Positions 18,138-30,426 are shown, counted from the stretch's first letter. The stretch is DNA of 64,000 nucleotides from Luteimonas sp. 9C (GCF_902506295.1 NZ_LR733312.1:1087572-1151571); one strand, 5' to 3'. Program-made: numbers and translations. Notes: generated by a model from the sequence alone, not told the origin.

Positions 18138-20219
18138 GTGCCTGCCTGTCCTCGCCCTACCGTTCGACGCCGCTGCGCCCCCACCCGCCTGCCCCGACTC
18201 CTGACGCTCGCCTGCCTCGCCGGCGCCGTGGGCGTGCCCGCGTGGGCGGCTGATGACCCCGCGGTGCGCGCATTGGCCGCGCAGCTGCGCGCACAGGACC
18301 GGCCGACGGACGCCCTGCTGGTCGTGGAGCGTCGCCTCGCCGTCGCGCCCGACGACGATGACGCCTTCCGGTTGCGGGCGCTGATCCTCGCCGACCTGGG
18401 CAGCGCACGCCTGGCCGCCACATCGATGCGCCAGCGTCCGCACCTGTTCGCCGACCACGAGCGCGAACGCATCGAAGGCGATGCGGTGGCGCGCGCGATC
18501 GGCTGGGGCCGGGTCGAGCCGGAGACGCCGGACGCCCGGCTCGTCGAATCGCGTGCCGCGCTCGCCGAACTCGAAGCGCTGCAGCGCGATGCGCCACGCC
18601 GGACCAACTGGGAGGCCACGCGTCTGCGCGTCGACGCGCTCTCGGCACTCAACCATCTGCAGCGGCACGAGGCCGTGGTGGACGGCTATCAGGCGTTGCG
18701 CGATGCGGGCATCGAAGTGCCCGCCTACATCCTCGGCACGATCGGCGATTCGCTGCTCGCATTGCGCCGCCCGGCCGATGCCATTCCGGTGCTGGAAACC
18801 GCGATCGCCCACGCGCCGCACGACATCAACGCCCGCATCCTGCTGGGCTACGCCTTCATCGAAACCGAGCGCTTCGACCGCGCCCTGCCGCTGTTCGAAA
18901 CATTGGCCGCATCGCAGGACGCCTGGCCACGCCATGCCGGCGCGCGCAGTGGCTACGAGAACTGGGACCGCTACAGCGCCGACCTCGATCACGCGATGGC
19001 GCACTCCTACGCCAACGACCACGCACGTGCGGAACGGATGCTGCAGTCGCAGGCCGGCATCGGCCCGAACAATCCGGGCCTGCAGGCCGCCTTTGGCTCG
19101 GTGCAGTCGCGCAGGTCACGCCCGTCGGCCGCTCTGGAACGCTACGAGATGGCGCTCACCATGGCGCCGCAGGACCGCGACGCCCTCGCCGGCCGCGTCG
19201 GTGCGCTGACCGCGCTCGACCGCGTCGACGAAGCGCGCGACGCACTGACCGCCTTGCAGCAGGCGCACCCGGAAGATCCGCGGCTGGACCGCGTCGAACG
19301 GGACCTCGACCGCCACCGCGGCGTGCAGGCCACGCTGTCGGCCAACCGCGGCCGCAGCCGGCAGCGCGATGGCGCCGGCACGTCGATCTCGCCGTTCGGC
19401 AGCCGGGATGGCGGCTGGGCGCTCGAAGTCCGTTCGCCGCTGATCGATGACCGCTGGCGCGTGGGCGCGTTCGCACACGAGGACCATGCCGATTTCATCG
19501 ACGGCCGCGTGCGCCATCGCGCGGCGGGCGTCGGCACCTGGTATCGCCACGACAGGCTGGGCGCATGGGCGACGCTCGGCGCGGCCGGCGGTGCATCGAG
19601 CGGTGCGACCTGGACGCTCGGCGCCGACTGGCGCTTCAACGATGCCTGGCGCACGGGCGTGGAACTCGCCCGCAACGCGCAGGACACCTCGCTGCAGGCG
19701 CGCCGCCTCGGCATCGATGCCGACAGCGCGACGCTCACCGCGTCCTACGTGCCCAGCGACACCTTCGCGCTGCAGGGCCGTCTGTCGCGGCTGCGCTACG
19801 ACGACGGCAACACGCGCGATCAGCTCGGCGTCGACGCCGCGCAGCGCGTGCTCACGCGGCCGCACCTGATGGTCGACGGCCTGCTGTCGGCCTATGCGAG
19901 CCGCGGCTCGCGCGGCGATACGGTCGGCTATTTCAATCCCGAGCGCGATGCGTCGGCGAACGTCGGCCTGCGCCTGGACCACATCACCTGGCGGCACTAC
20001 GACACCGCCTTCCAGCAGCGCGTCGAAGTGCTGGCCGGCCCGTACTGGCAGCGCGACGCGGGCACGCACTGGGTGCCGTCGCTGGGCTATCGCCATCTGT
20101 GGCGACGCGACGGCCACGAACTGGAATACGGCGTGGCCTGGTCGCGTCCGGTCTACGACGGTCTGCGCGAGCAACGCGTGGCCTTCGATGTCGAACTGCG
20201 CTGGGGAGGTGCCCGATGA
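18138..20219 (+). CDS. pgaA: Poly-N-acetylglucosamine outer-membrane export porin PgaA
   Basis: Exports PNAG across the outer membrane. The 693-residue protein starts with a signal peptide ending in a VPAWA-type site near residue 37, followed by a long periplasmic TPR superhelix (about residues 45-410) and a C-terminal beta-barrel (about 420-693) that ends in alternating aromatic strands such as AFDVELRWGG. The start is a GTG at 18138; the nearby ATG at 18133 is out of frame. It is shorter than the E. coli protein (about 800). The stop overlaps the pgaB start by four bases. Confidence 0.9.
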   Translation: MPACPRPTVRRRCAPTRLPRLLTLACLAGAVGVPAWAADDPAVRALAAQLRAQDRPTDALLVVERRLAVAPDDDDAFRLRALILADLGSARLAATSMRQRPHLFADHERERIEGDAVARAIGWGRVEPETPDARLVESRAALAELEALQRDAPRRTNWEATRLRVDALSALNHLQRHEAVVDGYQALRDAGIEVPAYILGTIGDSLLALRRPADAIPVLETAIAHAPHDINARILLGYAFIETERFDRALPLFETLAASQDAWPRHAGARSGYENWDRYSADLDHAMAHSYANDHARAERMLQSQAGIGPNNPGLQAAFGSVQSRRSRPSAALERYEMALTMAPQDRDALAGRVGALTALDRVDEARDALTALQQAHPEDPRLDRVERDLDRHRGVQATLSANRGRSRQRDGAGTSISPFGSRDGGWALEVRSPLIDDRWRVGAFAHEDHADFIDGRVRHRAAGVGTWYRHDRLGAWATLGAAGGASSGATWTLGADWRFNDAWRTGVELARNAQDTSLQARRLGIDADSATLTASYVPSDTFALQGRLSRLRYDDGNTRDQLGVDAAQRVLTRPHLMVDGLLSAYASRGSRGDTVGYFNPERDASANVGLRLDHITWRHYDTAFQQRVEVLAGPYWQRDAGTHWVPSLGYRHLWRRDGHELEYGVAWSRPVYDGLREQRVAFDVELRWGGAR

Positions 20220-22108
20220 TTGCGTCCACACGCACCTGGATCGCCGCCGCGCTGCTCGCGCTGCTGTCCGTGCTGTCGCCCGCACACGCCTCGCTGCTGG
20301 TGCTCAGCTATCACGATGTGCGCGACGACGTGGCGCCGAAGGGCGACCCCGATCCCTACGCGGTGTCGACGACCAACTTCGCCCAGCACCTCGACTGGCT
20401 GCGTGCGCACGGCTACCAGGCCGTCAGCGTGCAGCAGGTCATCGACGCGCGCGCCGGCCGCGGCACGCTGCCGGACAAGGCGGTGCTGCTGACCTTCGAC
20501 GACGGCCTGCGCAGCGTCTATACCCACGTATTCCCGCTGCTGCGTGCCTACGACTGGCCCGCACTGGTGGCGCCGGTGACGAGTTGGGTCGAACTGCCGG
20601 CGGATCAGGTGGTGCCGTATGGCCCGCGCGATTTCACCGCCGCTGATTTCCTGACCTGGGCGCAGCTGCGCGAGATGCACGACAGCGGCCTGATCGAGAT
20701 CGGCTCGCACAGCCACGACCTGCATCGCGGTCTGCCCGGCAACCCGTTCGGCAACCAGACGCCGGCCGCGGTCACCCGCATCTGGAGCGAGGGCAGCGGC
20801 TACGAGAGTGAAGCTGCGTGGCGCGCGCGGATCGAAGCCGACCTGCAGGCCAGCCGCGCGCTGATCGAACGTAACATCGGCCAGGCGCCACGCGTGATCG
20901 TGTGGCCCTACGCCGCCTACAACGATGTCGCCAACGGCATCGCCACCGCGCTCGGCATGGATCTGTCGTTCGACCTCGAAGGCCGCGCGCAGGCAACCGA
21001 TCTCGGCCTGCAGGGCGAGAACCGCCCCGACCAGGCTTCGCTGGCGAGCCTTGCGCGGCTGCTGATGCATCGCAATCCCGACGTGCGCGATCTCGCCGGC
21101 GAACTGCGCCGCGATCTGTCACTCGACGGCATGCGCGCGATCCAGGTGGATCTCGACTACGTCTACGAAGCGGACCCGGCACAGCTGGCGCGCAATGTCG
21201 ACATGCTGGTGCAGCGCATCCAGGACATCGGCCCGAGCCACGTCTGGCTGCAGGCGTTCGCCGATCCCGACGGCGACGGCGCCGCCGAGGCGGTGTATTT
21301 CCCGAGCCGGCACATGCCGGTACGCGCCGATCTGTTCAACCGCGTCGCCTGGCAGCTGCGCACGCGTGCGCAGGTGCGGGTCTATGCGTGGATGCCGGTG
21401 CTCGGTTTCAAGCTGGCCGACCCGGCGCTGCAACGCGAGCTGCAGATCGTCGCGACCGGCGCAAACGAGATCCCACGCCTGGACCCCGGCGATCCGCGCA
21501 CGCTCGCCATCGTTTCGGACATCTATGCCGAACTCGCCGCGAACAGTCACTTCGACGGCCTGCTGTTCCACGACGACGCCTATCTGCGCGACGACGAGCT
21601 TCCCGACTACGGCGGCGGCGTGGCGGCCGCGCGCACGCAGGGACTGATCGACTTCACGATGGCGCTCAAGACGGCGGCCCAGCGCTGGCGGCCCAAGCTC
21701 ACGACCGCGCGCAACCTGTTCGCGCGACCGGTGCTCGAGCCCGCCTCGGAAGCCTGGTTCGCCCAGCGCCTCGAGCCCTTCCTCGCCGCCTACGACATCA
21801 CTGCGCTGATGGCGATGCCGCAGCTTGAGAACGCGGACGATCCGCAGGCCTGGCTGCGTACGCTCGCCGAGACCGTACGTGCGACGCCCCAGGGCGTCGA
21901 GCGCACGCTGTTCGAACTGCAGACCGTCGACTGGCGCGTGCCCGCACCGTTGCCGGGCGATGCGCTGCGTGCGCAGTCGCGCATGCTGCAGGCGGCCGGC
22001 ATCCGTCACCTGGGCTACTACCCGGACGACTTCATCGGCAACCAGCCGACGCTCGAGGACGCGCGCAACGCGATGTCCGCGCGCGCCTTTCCCTATCTGG
22101 AGCGCTGA
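20216..22108 (+). CDS. pgaB: Poly-N-acetylglucosamine N-deacetylase PgaB
   Basis: A two-domain periplasmic enzyme of 630 residues that partly deacetylates PNAG before export. The deacetylase domain (about 27-270) has SYHDVRDD, LTFDDGLRS (residues 92-100), the metal-binding SHSHDLH and WPYAAYND. The C-terminal glycoside-hydrolase-like domain (about 305-620) has WLQAFADPDGDG, YAWMPVLGF and GLLFHDDAYL. The signal peptide ends LLALLSVLSPAHAS and contains no Cys, so no lipobox is visible, unlike the E. coli lipoprotein. GGGGAGG precedes the ATG. Confidence 0.94.
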   Translation: MIASTRTWIAAALLALLSVLSPAHASLLVLSYHDVRDDVAPKGDPDPYAVSTTNFAQHLDWLRAHGYQAVSVQQVIDARAGRGTLPDKAVLLTFDDGLRSVYTHVFPLLRAYDWPALVAPVTSWVELPADQVVPYGPRDFTAADFLTWAQLREMHDSGLIEIGSHSHDLHRGLPGNPFGNQTPAAVTRIWSEGSGYESEAAWRARIEADLQASRALIERNIGQAPRVIVWPYAAYNDVANGIATALGMDLSFDLEGRAQATDLGLQGENRPDQASLASLARLLMHRNPDVRDLAGELRRDLSLDGMRAIQVDLDYVYEADPAQLARNVDMLVQRIQDIGPSHVWLQAFADPDGDGAAEAVYFPSRHMPVRADLFNRVAWQLRTRAQVRVYAWMPVLGFKLADPALQRELQIVATGANEIPRLDPGDPRTLAIVSDIYAELAANSHFDGLLFHDDAYLRDDELPDYGGGVAAARTQGLIDFTMALKTAAQRWRPKLTTARNLFARPVLEPASEAWFAQRLEPFLAAYDITALMAMPQLENADDPQAWLRTLAETVRATPQGVERTLFELQTVDWRVPAPLPGDALRAQSRMLQAAGIRHLGYYPDDFIGNQPTLEDARNAMSARAFPYLER

Positions 22109-22111
22109 GCG

Positions 22112-23371
22112 ATGGACTGGTCTTCGATCGCGTGGACGCGCTGGTTGTTCAACTTCGCGTTCTTCTATCCCATCGTCATGGCGTTCTTCTGGATGACGGG
22201 CGGCGTCTATTACTACCTGCGCCGCGAGCGCAAGGCGCCCCGGCCCGACGCGCCGCCACCGATGGCGCAGACGCCGTTCGTCTCGGTGCTGGTGCCCTGC
22301 TTCAACGAGGAGGACCACATCGTCTCCACGATCACCGCGCTGTCGGCGCAGGCGTATCCCGACTTCGAGATCATCGCCATCGACGACGGCAGCAGCGACC
22401 GCACGCGTGAACTGCTCGATGCGCTGGTCGCCGACCATCCGCGGCTGCGCGTGGTGCACCTGGCGCAGAACCAGGGCAAGGCGAACGCCCTGCGCATGGG
22501 CACGCTGGCGGCCGCATCGGACTACCTGGTCTGCGTGGACTCCGATGCAACGCTCGATCCGCACGCGGTGCGCTGGATGGTCGGCCACCTGATCGACGGG
22601 CCGCGCGTCGGCGCCGTGACCGGCAATCCGCGCATCCGCAATCGCACCACCCTGATGGGGCGCATGCAGATCGGCGAGTTCTCCGCGATCATCGGCCTGA
22701 TCAAGCGCGCGCAGCGCACCTACGGCCGTCTGTTCACGATCTCGGGCGTGATCTGCGCGTTCCGCCGCACGGCCCTGCACGATGTCAGCTACTGGTCGGA
22801 CCGGATGGTCACCGAGGACATCGACATCTCCTGGCGGCTGCAGATGGCCGGCTGGGACATCCGCTACGAACCCAATGCGCTGTGCTGGATCCTGATGCCC
22901 GAAACCCTGCGTGGCCTGTGGTCGCAGCGCCTGCGCTGGGCCTGCGGCGGCGTCGAGGTGCTGCTCAGTCACGGTCGCGACGTGCTGGCGTGGAAGAAGC
23001 GCCGCATGTGGGGCGTCCTGCTCGAATACCTGCTGAGCCTGGCCTGGGCCTACGTGATGCTGACGATCATCGTGCTGTGGCTGGTCGGCCTGTTCGCGCC
23101 GCTGCCGCCCGCCTGGCAGGTCGACACGCTGCTGCCGCGCTGGCACGGCGTGGTGCTGGCGTTCGTCTGCATGCTGCAGTTCGGCACCAGCCTGATGATC
23201 GAACGCCGCTACGAAACCGGGATGGCCCGGCATTTCTACTGGGTGATCTGGTATCCGATCGCTTTCTGGATGCTCGGCATGTTCACCGCCGTCGTCGCCT
23301 TTCCACGCACGCTGCTGCGCCGGCGGCGCCGCGCCGTGTGGACCAGTCCCGACCGGGGAGCCCGCGCATGA
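22112..23371 (+). CDS. pgaC: Poly-beta-1,6-N-acetylglucosamine synthase PgaC
   Basis: A membrane GT2 glycosyltransferase of 419 residues that polymerises UDP-GlcNAc. Catalytic motifs are DDGSSD (91-96), DSDA (143-146), the general base in TEDIDISW (about 234-241) and QRLRW (272-276). One membrane helix precedes the catalytic domain and three or four follow it, from about residue 300. It begins three bases after pgaB and overlaps pgaD by four. Confidence 0.96.
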   Translation: MDWSSIAWTRWLFNFAFFYPIVMAFFWMTGGVYYYLRRERKAPRPDAPPPMAQTPFVSVLVPCFNEEDHIVSTITALSAQAYPDFEIIAIDDGSSDRTRELLDALVADHPRLRVVHLAQNQGKANALRMGTLAAASDYLVCVDSDATLDPHAVRWMVGHLIDGPRVGAVTGNPRIRNRTTLMGRMQIGEFSAIIGLIKRAQRTYGRLFTISGVICAFRRTALHDVSYWSDRMVTEDIDISWRLQMAGWDIRYEPNALCWILMPETLRGLWSQRLRWACGGVEVLLSHGRDVLAWKKRRMWGVLLEYLLSLAWAYVMLTIIVLWLVGLFAPLPPAWQVDTLLPRWHGVVLAFVCMLQFGTSLMIERRYETGMARHFYWVIWYPIAFWMLGMFTAVVAFPRTLLRRRRRAVWTSPDRGARA

Positions 23372-23808
23372 CACCGCCCATCATCGACCACATGCCCGCG
23401 CGCGGACCGCGCAAGCGCTTCGCGTCGGGCGCACTCACCGCTGCGGCCTGGACGGTCTACGCCTGGCTCTGGGTCCCGCTGATCACCGCCGTCGCCTGGT
23501 TCGTCGGCGTGCGCACCGCCTACCTGCGGCTGTACCTCAACGACAACGAGATCGACGCGTTCGTGCTGCTGTCGCTGCCGGTGATCGCGGCGATCTGCGG
23601 CGTGCTGCTGATCGGCTGGGCGGAATACAACCGCGTGCGGTTCGCGAAGGCGGACCGGCGCAAGCGTCGCGTGGCGATCGACGAGGACGCGGTGCGCGTC
23701 GCGCTCGGCGCGAGCGCGACGCTGGCGGCGAAGTTGCGCGACGGACGCATCGTGCAGCTGTCGATGGACGACGACGCCCGCCCGGTCGCAGCGCAGACCG
23801 GCAGCTGA
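23368..23808 (+). CDS. pgaD: Poly-beta-1,6-N-acetylglucosamine biosynthesis protein PgaD
   Basis: A 146-residue inner-membrane partner of PgaC with two hydrophobic segments (about residues 22-46 and 62-84) and a basic cytosolic tail (RVRFAKADRRKRR). In E. coli PgaC and PgaD together bind cyclic di-GMP and so control synthesis. It is assigned mainly by its place as the fourth gene, its size and its topology. Its stop is one base from the end of the convergent proA. Confidence 0.85.
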   Translation: MTPPIIDHMPARGPRKRFASGALTAAAWTVYAWLWVPLITAVAWFVGVRTAYLRLYLNDNEIDAFVLLSLPVIAAICGVLLIGWAEYNRVRFAKADRRKRRVAIDEDAVRVALGASATLAAKLRDGRIVQLSMDDDARPVAAQTGS

Positions 23809-23809
23809 T

Positions 23810-25078
<1,269 letters not shown>

Positions 25079-25248
25079 GGGCATGGCTGCGGTTTGGGGG
25101 CACACCAACTTAGCGTGATGCGGAGACGGGCGCGATGCTTGCGGTGGCAACTGCCTGCAGCTACGCGCTCGGCTCACGCCGCTCGCAGCGGATCGCCGGG
25201 TTCCGGCCGTCCCCGGAAGGGCGCCGATTCCCCGCGGGAAACGTCTCC

Positions 25249-26397
25249 TTACACCAGCACCAGATCGTCCCGATGCACGATCGTCTCGCCGTAGCTGTAG
25301 CCGAGCGTCGCCTCGATGTCGCGCGAATGCCGCCGCGCCAGCCGGCGGATGTCATCGGCCGAGTACTGGGTCACGCCGCGTGCGATCGGTGTGCGCGCGT
25401 CGTTCTCGCGCAGCACCACGGTGACCAGATCGCCCCGCCGGAACTGGCCTTCGGCAGCGAGCACGCCACCGGGCAGCAGCGATGCGCCCTTCTCCACCAT
25501 CGCGTTCGCCGCGCCGCCGTCGACGAGAATCGCGCCGGCTTCTGCCGGCGCGTTCTGCAACCAGTGCTTGCGCGCCGCCATGCGGGTGCGCAGCGGATGG
25601 ATACGGGTGCCGCGCAGGCGATCGTGCGCGAGGCCGTCGAGCACGTCGGCGCGCCGGCCGTTGAACAGCACCGTCGCGACGCCGGCCGATGCGGCGCGCT
25701 GCGCGGCTTCGAGCTTGGTGCGCATGCCGCCGGTGCCGACGCTGCTGCCGGCGCCACCGGCGACGGCCAGCAATGACGCGCTCATCTTCGCGACGACCGG
25801 CATCGGCCGCGCGTGCGGCTCGATCCGCGGGTCGGCATCGAAGAGTCCATCGATGTCGGTGGCGATGAACAGCGCGTCCGCATCGACCAGCGCCGCGACG
25901 ATCGCCGCGAGGTTGTCGTTGTCGCCGAGCTTGAGTTCGTCGACCGAGACCGTGTCGTTCTCGTTGACCACCGGCAGCGCGCCATGGCGCAGCAGCGCGG
26001 TCAGCGTGGCCCGTGCATTGAGATAGCGGCGGCGGTTGCGCAGGTCGTCGTGGGTCAGCAGCACCTGTGCGACCGGACGTTCGAAGAAGCCCTGCCAGAA
26101 GCCGGTCAGGCGCGCCTGGCCCAATGCGGCGAGTGCCTGGCGCTCGGCCATCGGCGCGCCGGGTGCGAGGTTCGCGTGCAGGATCGCGCGTCCCGCGGCG
26201 ACCGCGCCCGACGACACCACGACGACCTCGCGCCCCGCGGCGTGGCTCGCACGCACGAAACCGGCGAGCGCCGCCGCGTACCGGTCCGACAGGCCACCGC
26301 CGTCGGCCGCTAGCAGGCTGCTGCCGACCTTGAGCACCGCGCGCCGCCAAGGCGGCAGCGGCTGCTCGGGAAACGCGTCGGCGTCGGGCACGTGCAT
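25249..26397 (-). CDS. proB: Glutamate 5-kinase
   Basis: Phosphorylates glutamate to glutamyl-5-phosphate, the first step of proline synthesis. The amino-acid kinase domain (about 15-270) shows [64 protein letters not shown] and [12 protein letters not shown]-terminal PUA domain (about 290-382) is present ([21 protein letters not shown]). The start at 26397 (MHVPDAD) is preferred to a Met 18 codons earlier. It starts 13 bases after the yciI-like stop. Confidence 0.96.
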   Translation of the reverse strand: MHVPDADAFPEQPLPPWRRAVLKVGSSLLAADGGGLSDRYAAALAGFVRASHAAGREVVVVSSGAVAAGRAILHANLAPGAPMAERQALAALGQARLTGFWQGFFERPVAQVLLTHDDLRNRRRYLNARATLTALLRHGALPVVNENDTVSVDELKLGDNDNLAAIVAALVDADALFIATDIDGLFDADPRIEPHARPMPVVAKMSASLLAVAGGAGSSVGTGGMRTKLEAAQRAASAGVATVLFNGRRADVLDGLAHDRLRGTRIHPLRTRMAARKHWLQNAPAEAGAILVDGGAANAMVEKGASLLPGGVLAAEGQFRRGDLVTVVLRENDARTPIARGVTQYSADDIRRLARRHSRDIEATLGYSYGETIVHRDDLVLV

Positions 26398-26410
26398 CGT
26401 CAGGCGGTGC

Positions 26411-26668
26411 TCAGCGGGTATGCCACTCGTTGACGACGAGCGTGCTCGCATTCTGCAACGACAGCGGGTCGGCCGCGACGATCGCCCGCGCTTCGTCCAG
26501 TGTCTCGATGCCGCTCAACAGGTACGCGCCACCGGTGCCGTCGGCGAAACCGCCGGTCATGTCCAGCAGGCCGCGCGCGCGCAGATCGTCGAGGAAGGCC
26601 TGATGCGGTGCGACGACGGAGGCATCGAAGTCCGGGCGGCGCATGGCGATGACGAGAAAGCGTTTCAT
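26411..26668 (-). CDS. YciI-family protein
   Basis: An 85-residue dimeric ferredoxin-like-fold protein of the YciI/YCII family. It shows the family start MKRFLVIAMRRPDFD, the conserved His in APHQAFLDDLRARG, GGAYLLSGIETLDEARAIVAAD and WHTR. The biochemical role of most members is unknown. It lies between argH (30 bases upstream) and proB (13 bases downstream), so it is co-transcribed with amino-acid synthesis genes. No link to either pathway is established. Confidence 0.8.
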   Translation of the reverse strand: MKRFLVIAMRRPDFDASVVAPHQAFLDDLRARGLLDMTGGFADGTGGAYLLSGIETLDEARAIVAADPLSLQNASTLVVNEWHTR

Positions 26669-26697
26669 GTCGGCGGCTCCGTGTGGAAGACCGGACC

Positions 26698-27993
26698 TCA
26701 GGCCAGCGCGTCACAGCGGGCGCGCAGCGTGTCCAGACGCAGGTCGGCGGCGCCGCCCGGCGAGGTGCGCGCGGCGAGGCTGCCTTCCGGCGTGCGGCCC
26801 TGCCCGGCCGTGTCGGCGCTGGCCGCGGCGGCCTGGTAGGCCTCGCGGAACGGCACGCCGGCGATCGCCGCTTCGACCGCGACGTCGGTCGCGTACATGC
26901 CCGAATCGACCGCGGCGCGCAGGCGGTCTTCGCGCCATTCGAGATTCGCCAGCAGCGCCGGCAGCAGTTCCAGCGCGGCGAGTCCGCGACCGAAGCCGTG
27001 GAAGATCGCGCCCTTGGAACTCTGCAGGTCGCGGTGGTAACCCGACGGCAACGACAGCAGCTGCTCGATCTCGGTGCGCGCCGCGGCCACGCTGGCGTGC
27101 GTGGCGCGCATCAGCTCGACGACGTCGGGATTGCGCTTGTTCGGCATGATCGAGCTGCCGGTCGTGTACTGGGCCGGCAATGCGACGAAGCCGTACTCGG
27201 CGCTGGTGAACTGCGACAGGTCCCAGGCCAGACGACGCAGATCCAGCGTCGCGCTGCCCAGCGCCTCGAGCGCGGCCAGTTCGAACTTGCCGCGCGAGAG
27301 CTGCGCATAGACCGGCGAGACCTGCAGCCGCGCGAAGCCGAGCGCGGCGGTCGTGTGGTCGCGGTCGAGCGCGAGGTTCACGCCATAACCGGCCGCGGTG
27401 CCGAGCGGATTGCAGTCGATCAGCGCGAGCGTGTCCTGCGCGCGCACCGCGTCGTCGATGAAGGCCTCGGCCCAGCCCGACCACCACATGCCGCCCGAGG
27501 ACAGCACGGCGCGCTGGATGTGCGTGTAGCCGGGAATCGGCAGATCGCGCTCGGCTTCGGCGCGATCGAGCGCGACCTGCGCGATCTCGCGCGACAGGGC
27601 GGCCAGACGCGCGAGCTTCTCCTTCAGCCACAGGCGCGTGGCGACCAGCACCTGGTCGTTGCGGCTGCGGCCGGTGTGGATGCGCCTCCCGGCATCGCCG
27701 AGCCGTTCGGTCAACCGGTCCTCGATCGCCGAGTGGCCGTCCTCGAAGCGTTCGTCGAGCACGAAGGCGCCGCTGCGGAAATCGTCGGCCAGCGTGGCGA
27801 GCTCGCGCTTCAGCCCGTCGAGCTCGTCGCCGGAGAGGATGCCGACACGCTGCAGGCCCTCGGCATGCGCGGCGCTCGCCGCGATGTCGTGCAGGAAGAA
27901 TTCGCGGTCGAGGATCACGTCGTCACCGGCGAGGAACGCCTGGATCTGCGTGTCGACGGCGACGCCGGGCTTCTGCCAGAGAAGGTTGCTCAT
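26698..27993 (-). CDS. argH: Argininosuccinate lyase
   Basis: Cleaves argininosuccinate to arginine and fumarate. The 431-residue fumarase/aspartase-superfamily protein has [10 protein letters not shown], the catalytic loop [27 protein letters not shown] and [10 protein letters not shown]. It is slightly shorter than the E. coli enzyme (457) at the C-terminus. It is preceded by argC after 88 bases in the same operon. Confidence 0.95.
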   Translation of the reverse strand: MSNLLWQKPGVAVDTQIQAFLAGDDVILDREFFLHDIAASAAHAEGLQRVGILSGDELDGLKRELATLADDFRSGAFVLDERFEDGHSAIEDRLTERLGDAGRRIHTGRSRNDQVLVATRLWLKEKLARLAALSREIAQVALDRAEAERDLPIPGYTHIQRAVLSSGGMWWSGWAEAFIDDAVRAQDTLALIDCNPLGTAAGYGVNLALDRDHTTAALGFARLQVSPVYAQLSRGKFELAALEALGSATLDLRRLAWDLSQFTSAEYGFVALPAQYTTGSSIMPNKRNPDVVELMRATHASVAAARTEIEQLLSLPSGYHRDLQSSKGAIFHGFGRGLAALELLPALLANLEWREDRLRAAVDSGMYATDVAVEAAIAGVPFREAYQAAAASADTAGQGRTPEGSLAARTSPGGAADLRLDTLRARCDALA

Positions 27994-28081
27994 GTCGGTG
28001 TCCTTGCGATATCGGTCGGAGCGCGCTCGCGCGCGATGGAGCTGTCCCAGTGGAGCGCATTCGCGCGCGCCACGTTGAAGA

Positions 28082-29032
28082 TCAATGGGGAATCGACGTC
28101 AACTCGTCGAAGCTCAGCGCACGATTGAGGTTCTGCATCGCCTGCGTCGCCGCGCCCTTGAGCAGGTTGTCGAGCGTCGCCACGACGACGACGCGGCCAT
28201 TGCCCGGCGCCATCGTGAACGCACCGACCTGCGCGCCGTGACGGCCGGCGATGCGGCTGACCCACGGCGCATCGTCGACGACCTCGACCAGCGGCGCGTC
28301 GGCATAGCGCGCCTCGAACAGCGCCTTGACCGCGTCACGCGACATCGGCACCGAGAGCCACAGGTTCACCGTCATCGTGATGCCGCGGAAGTGCGGCGCG
28401 ACGTGCGGCATGAACTCGACCGGCAGCGACAGCTGCTTCGACACCTCGCGCTCATGGACGTGGTTGGTCAGCGCATACGGCATGAGGTTGTCGGCCAGCA
28501 GCGCGGTGTCGTTCTTGTCCGACGGCGTGGTGCCCGCGCCCGAGTAGCCCGACACGCCGAAGCACTGCGGCGGCCCGGCGAGGTGTTCGACCAGCGGTGC
28601 GATCGCCAGCTGCATCGCGGTCGCATAGCAACCGGGATTGCTGATCCGGCGCTGGCCTGCGTACCGCGTACGGGTGAGTTCCGGCAGGCCGTAGTACCAG
28701 CCGGCGTCGAAGCGGTAATCGGCCGACAGGTCGACGATCACGGTGTCCGGCGTCGCGCCATCGATCGCGGCGACGAACGGCGCGGCCTTGCCGTTGGGCA
28801 GCGCGAGGATCACCGCATCGGCGCCCTTCGCGGCGACCGCGCCGGCATCGAGGCTTTCGAAGCGCAGTTCGCCGGCGAAGCCGTCGGTGTGGTCGGCGAC
28901 GCGCTGGCCGTCGAGCTCGCGCGAGGACACGAACGCGAGTGCGAGGCCCGGATGCGCGGCGACGAGGCGGATCAGTTCCTGGCCGGTATGGCCGCGCGCG
29001 CCGACGATGCCGATGGTCTTGCGTTGGGTCAT
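28082..29032 (-). CDS. argC: N-acetyl-gamma-glutamyl-phosphate reductase
   Basis: Reduces N-acetylglutamyl phosphate to the semialdehyde. At 316 residues it has an NADP-binding start [21 protein letters not shown], the catalytic Cys in [14 protein letters not shown] and the catalytic His in [20 protein letters not shown] is also typical. It follows the fused argB/A gene by ten bases. Confidence 0.96.
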   Translation of the reverse strand: MTQRKTIGIVGARGHTGQELIRLVAAHPGLALAFVSSRELDGQRVADHTDGFAGELRFESLDAGAVAAKGADAVILALPNGKAAPFVAAIDGATPDTVIVDLSADYRFDAGWYYGLPELTRTRYAGQRRISNPGCYATAMQLAIAPLVEHLAGPPQCFGVSGYSGAGTTPSDKNDTALLADNLMPYALTNHVHEREVSKQLSLPVEFMPHVAPHFRGITMTVNLWLSVPMSRDAVKALFEARYADAPLVEVVDDAPWVSRIAGRHGAQVGAFTMAPGNGRVVVVATLDNLLKGAATQAMQNLNRALSFDELTSIPH

Positions 29033-29042
29033 GGCGAACGTC

Positions 29043-30368
29043 TCAGCCGATCAGGGTGGGTGCGCGCGTGGCGCAATGCGCGACGCAGCGCTGGATCTGC
29101 TCGAAGCCGTCGAGCCCGTACCAGAACACCTTCCACTTCTCCTGCTTGATGCAGCCGTCGGACTCGGCGTAATAGAAGATGTTGACCTGGTTGTGGTGGC
29201 GCGAGCGCCAGAACAGCTGCGGCGTCTCGTCACGCATCACGTTCCATACCGCGCGGCCGAGGCCTTCGCCCTGCGCATCGTCGAGCACGGCGAACTTGTC
29301 CAGATACACCGTGCCCTCGCCTTCGGTCAGGATCACCGCGGCGCGATAGTTCTCGCTGACGTAGGCGCGCAGCAGCGGCGTGCGTTCGAAGTAGTCCGGC
29401 GCAAGTTCGCGGCCGAAGCTCGATTCGATCAGCGATTTCAGCCGTTCGAGATCCAGTTCCGACCAGTCGGTCACACGCAGCACCTGCTCACCGCGACGCA
29501 CCAGCGTGCCCGAGCCCTTGTGGGTGAACAGCTCCTTGGCGAGGTCGGCCGGACGCGTGATCGATACCGACGAGGCCATCGGCAGACCTTCGAGCAGCGC
29601 CTTGATCTGTTCGATCTTGACCTTCATGCCGCCGTGGATCCACGGCTGCTCGATCAGGTGGTCGTACTCGGTCGACAGGTTGATCGAATCGATGACCTTG
29701 CCGTCGGCATCGAGCAGACCGCCGGTGCCGGTGAGGAAGATGATCTTGTAGGGCTGCAGTTCGCGCACCAGTTCGTTGGCGGCGAAATCGGCATTGATAT
29801 TGAGAATCTGGCCCGACGCGGTTTCGCCCAGGCTCGTGATCACCGGGATCGAGCCGGCCTGAAGGCTGGCTTCGATCGGCGCGAGATTCACGGCGCTCAC
29901 TTCACCGACCAGGCCATAGGTGGCCTGGTCGAGATACGTCGCTTCGAACACACCGCCGGTGATCGAGGTCGCACGCGCGCCGTTACGTTGCAGGGCTTCG
30001 ACCAGGCGCAGGTTCGCGGCCTGGAACACGCGGCGCACGATGGCCAGCGCCTCGGGCGTGGTGACGCGCAGGCCGCCGACGGTCTGCTTCTCGATACCCG
30101 CCGCGGCGAGTTCGGCGTCCAGCTGCGGGCCGGCGCCGTGCAGCACGATCGGCGTCAGGCCGACTTCCTGCAGGAACGACAGCGAGGACGTCAGATCGTC
30201 GAGTTCGTCGCGCAGCACCGCGCCGCCGACCTTGACCACGGCGAAACGCTTGGCATCGAGCTGCGAGAAGCGCTTGAGGTACTGGCTGATTTCCTTCGCG
30301 CTGGCCATGCTCGAGAGCAGGCGCACGATGGTCTGACGGGTCTGGACGTGGGTCGCGGGAATGTTCAC
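29043..30368 (-). CDS. Bifunctional N-acetylglutamate kinase / N-acetylglutamate synthase
   Basis: A Xanthomonadaceae-type NAGS-K of about 441 residues. The amino-acid kinase domain (about 35-285) shows [28 protein letters not shown] and [13 protein letters not shown]; the C-terminal GNAT synthase domain (about 290-441) shows [20 protein letters not shown] and [13 protein letters not shown]. It thus supplies both the first and second steps of the acetylated arginine route. No Met starts the frame. GTG at 30368 was chosen over TTG at 30377; neither has a clear ribosome-binding site. An ATG at about 30308 (MASAKEIS) would shorten it. Confidence 0.92.
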   Translation of the reverse strand: MNIPATHVQTRQTIVRLLSSMASAKEISQYLKRFSQLDAKRFAVVKVGGAVLRDELDDLTSSLSFLQEVGLTPIVLHGAGPQLDAELAAAGIEKQTVGGLRVTTPEALAIVRRVFQAANLRLVEALQRNGARATSITGGVFEATYLDQATYGLVGEVSAVNLAPIEASLQAGSIPVITSLGETASGQILNINADFAANELVRELQPYKIIFLTGTGGLLDADGKVIDSINLSTEYDHLIEQPWIHGGMKVKIEQIKALLEGLPMASSVSITRPADLAKELFTHKGSGTLVRRGEQVLRVTDWSELDLERLKSLIESSFGRELAPDYFERTPLLRAYVSENYRAAVILTEGEGTVYLDKFAVLDDAQGEGLGRAVWNVMRDETPQLFWRSRHHNQVNIFYYAESDGCIKQEKWKVFWYGLDGFEQIQRCVAHCATRAPTLIG

Positions 30369-30426
30369 GGGCTGCAATCGGTTGGGCGTGGGATGACGCG
30401 TGGAAAGCGGAAGGTGCGGGTGATGC

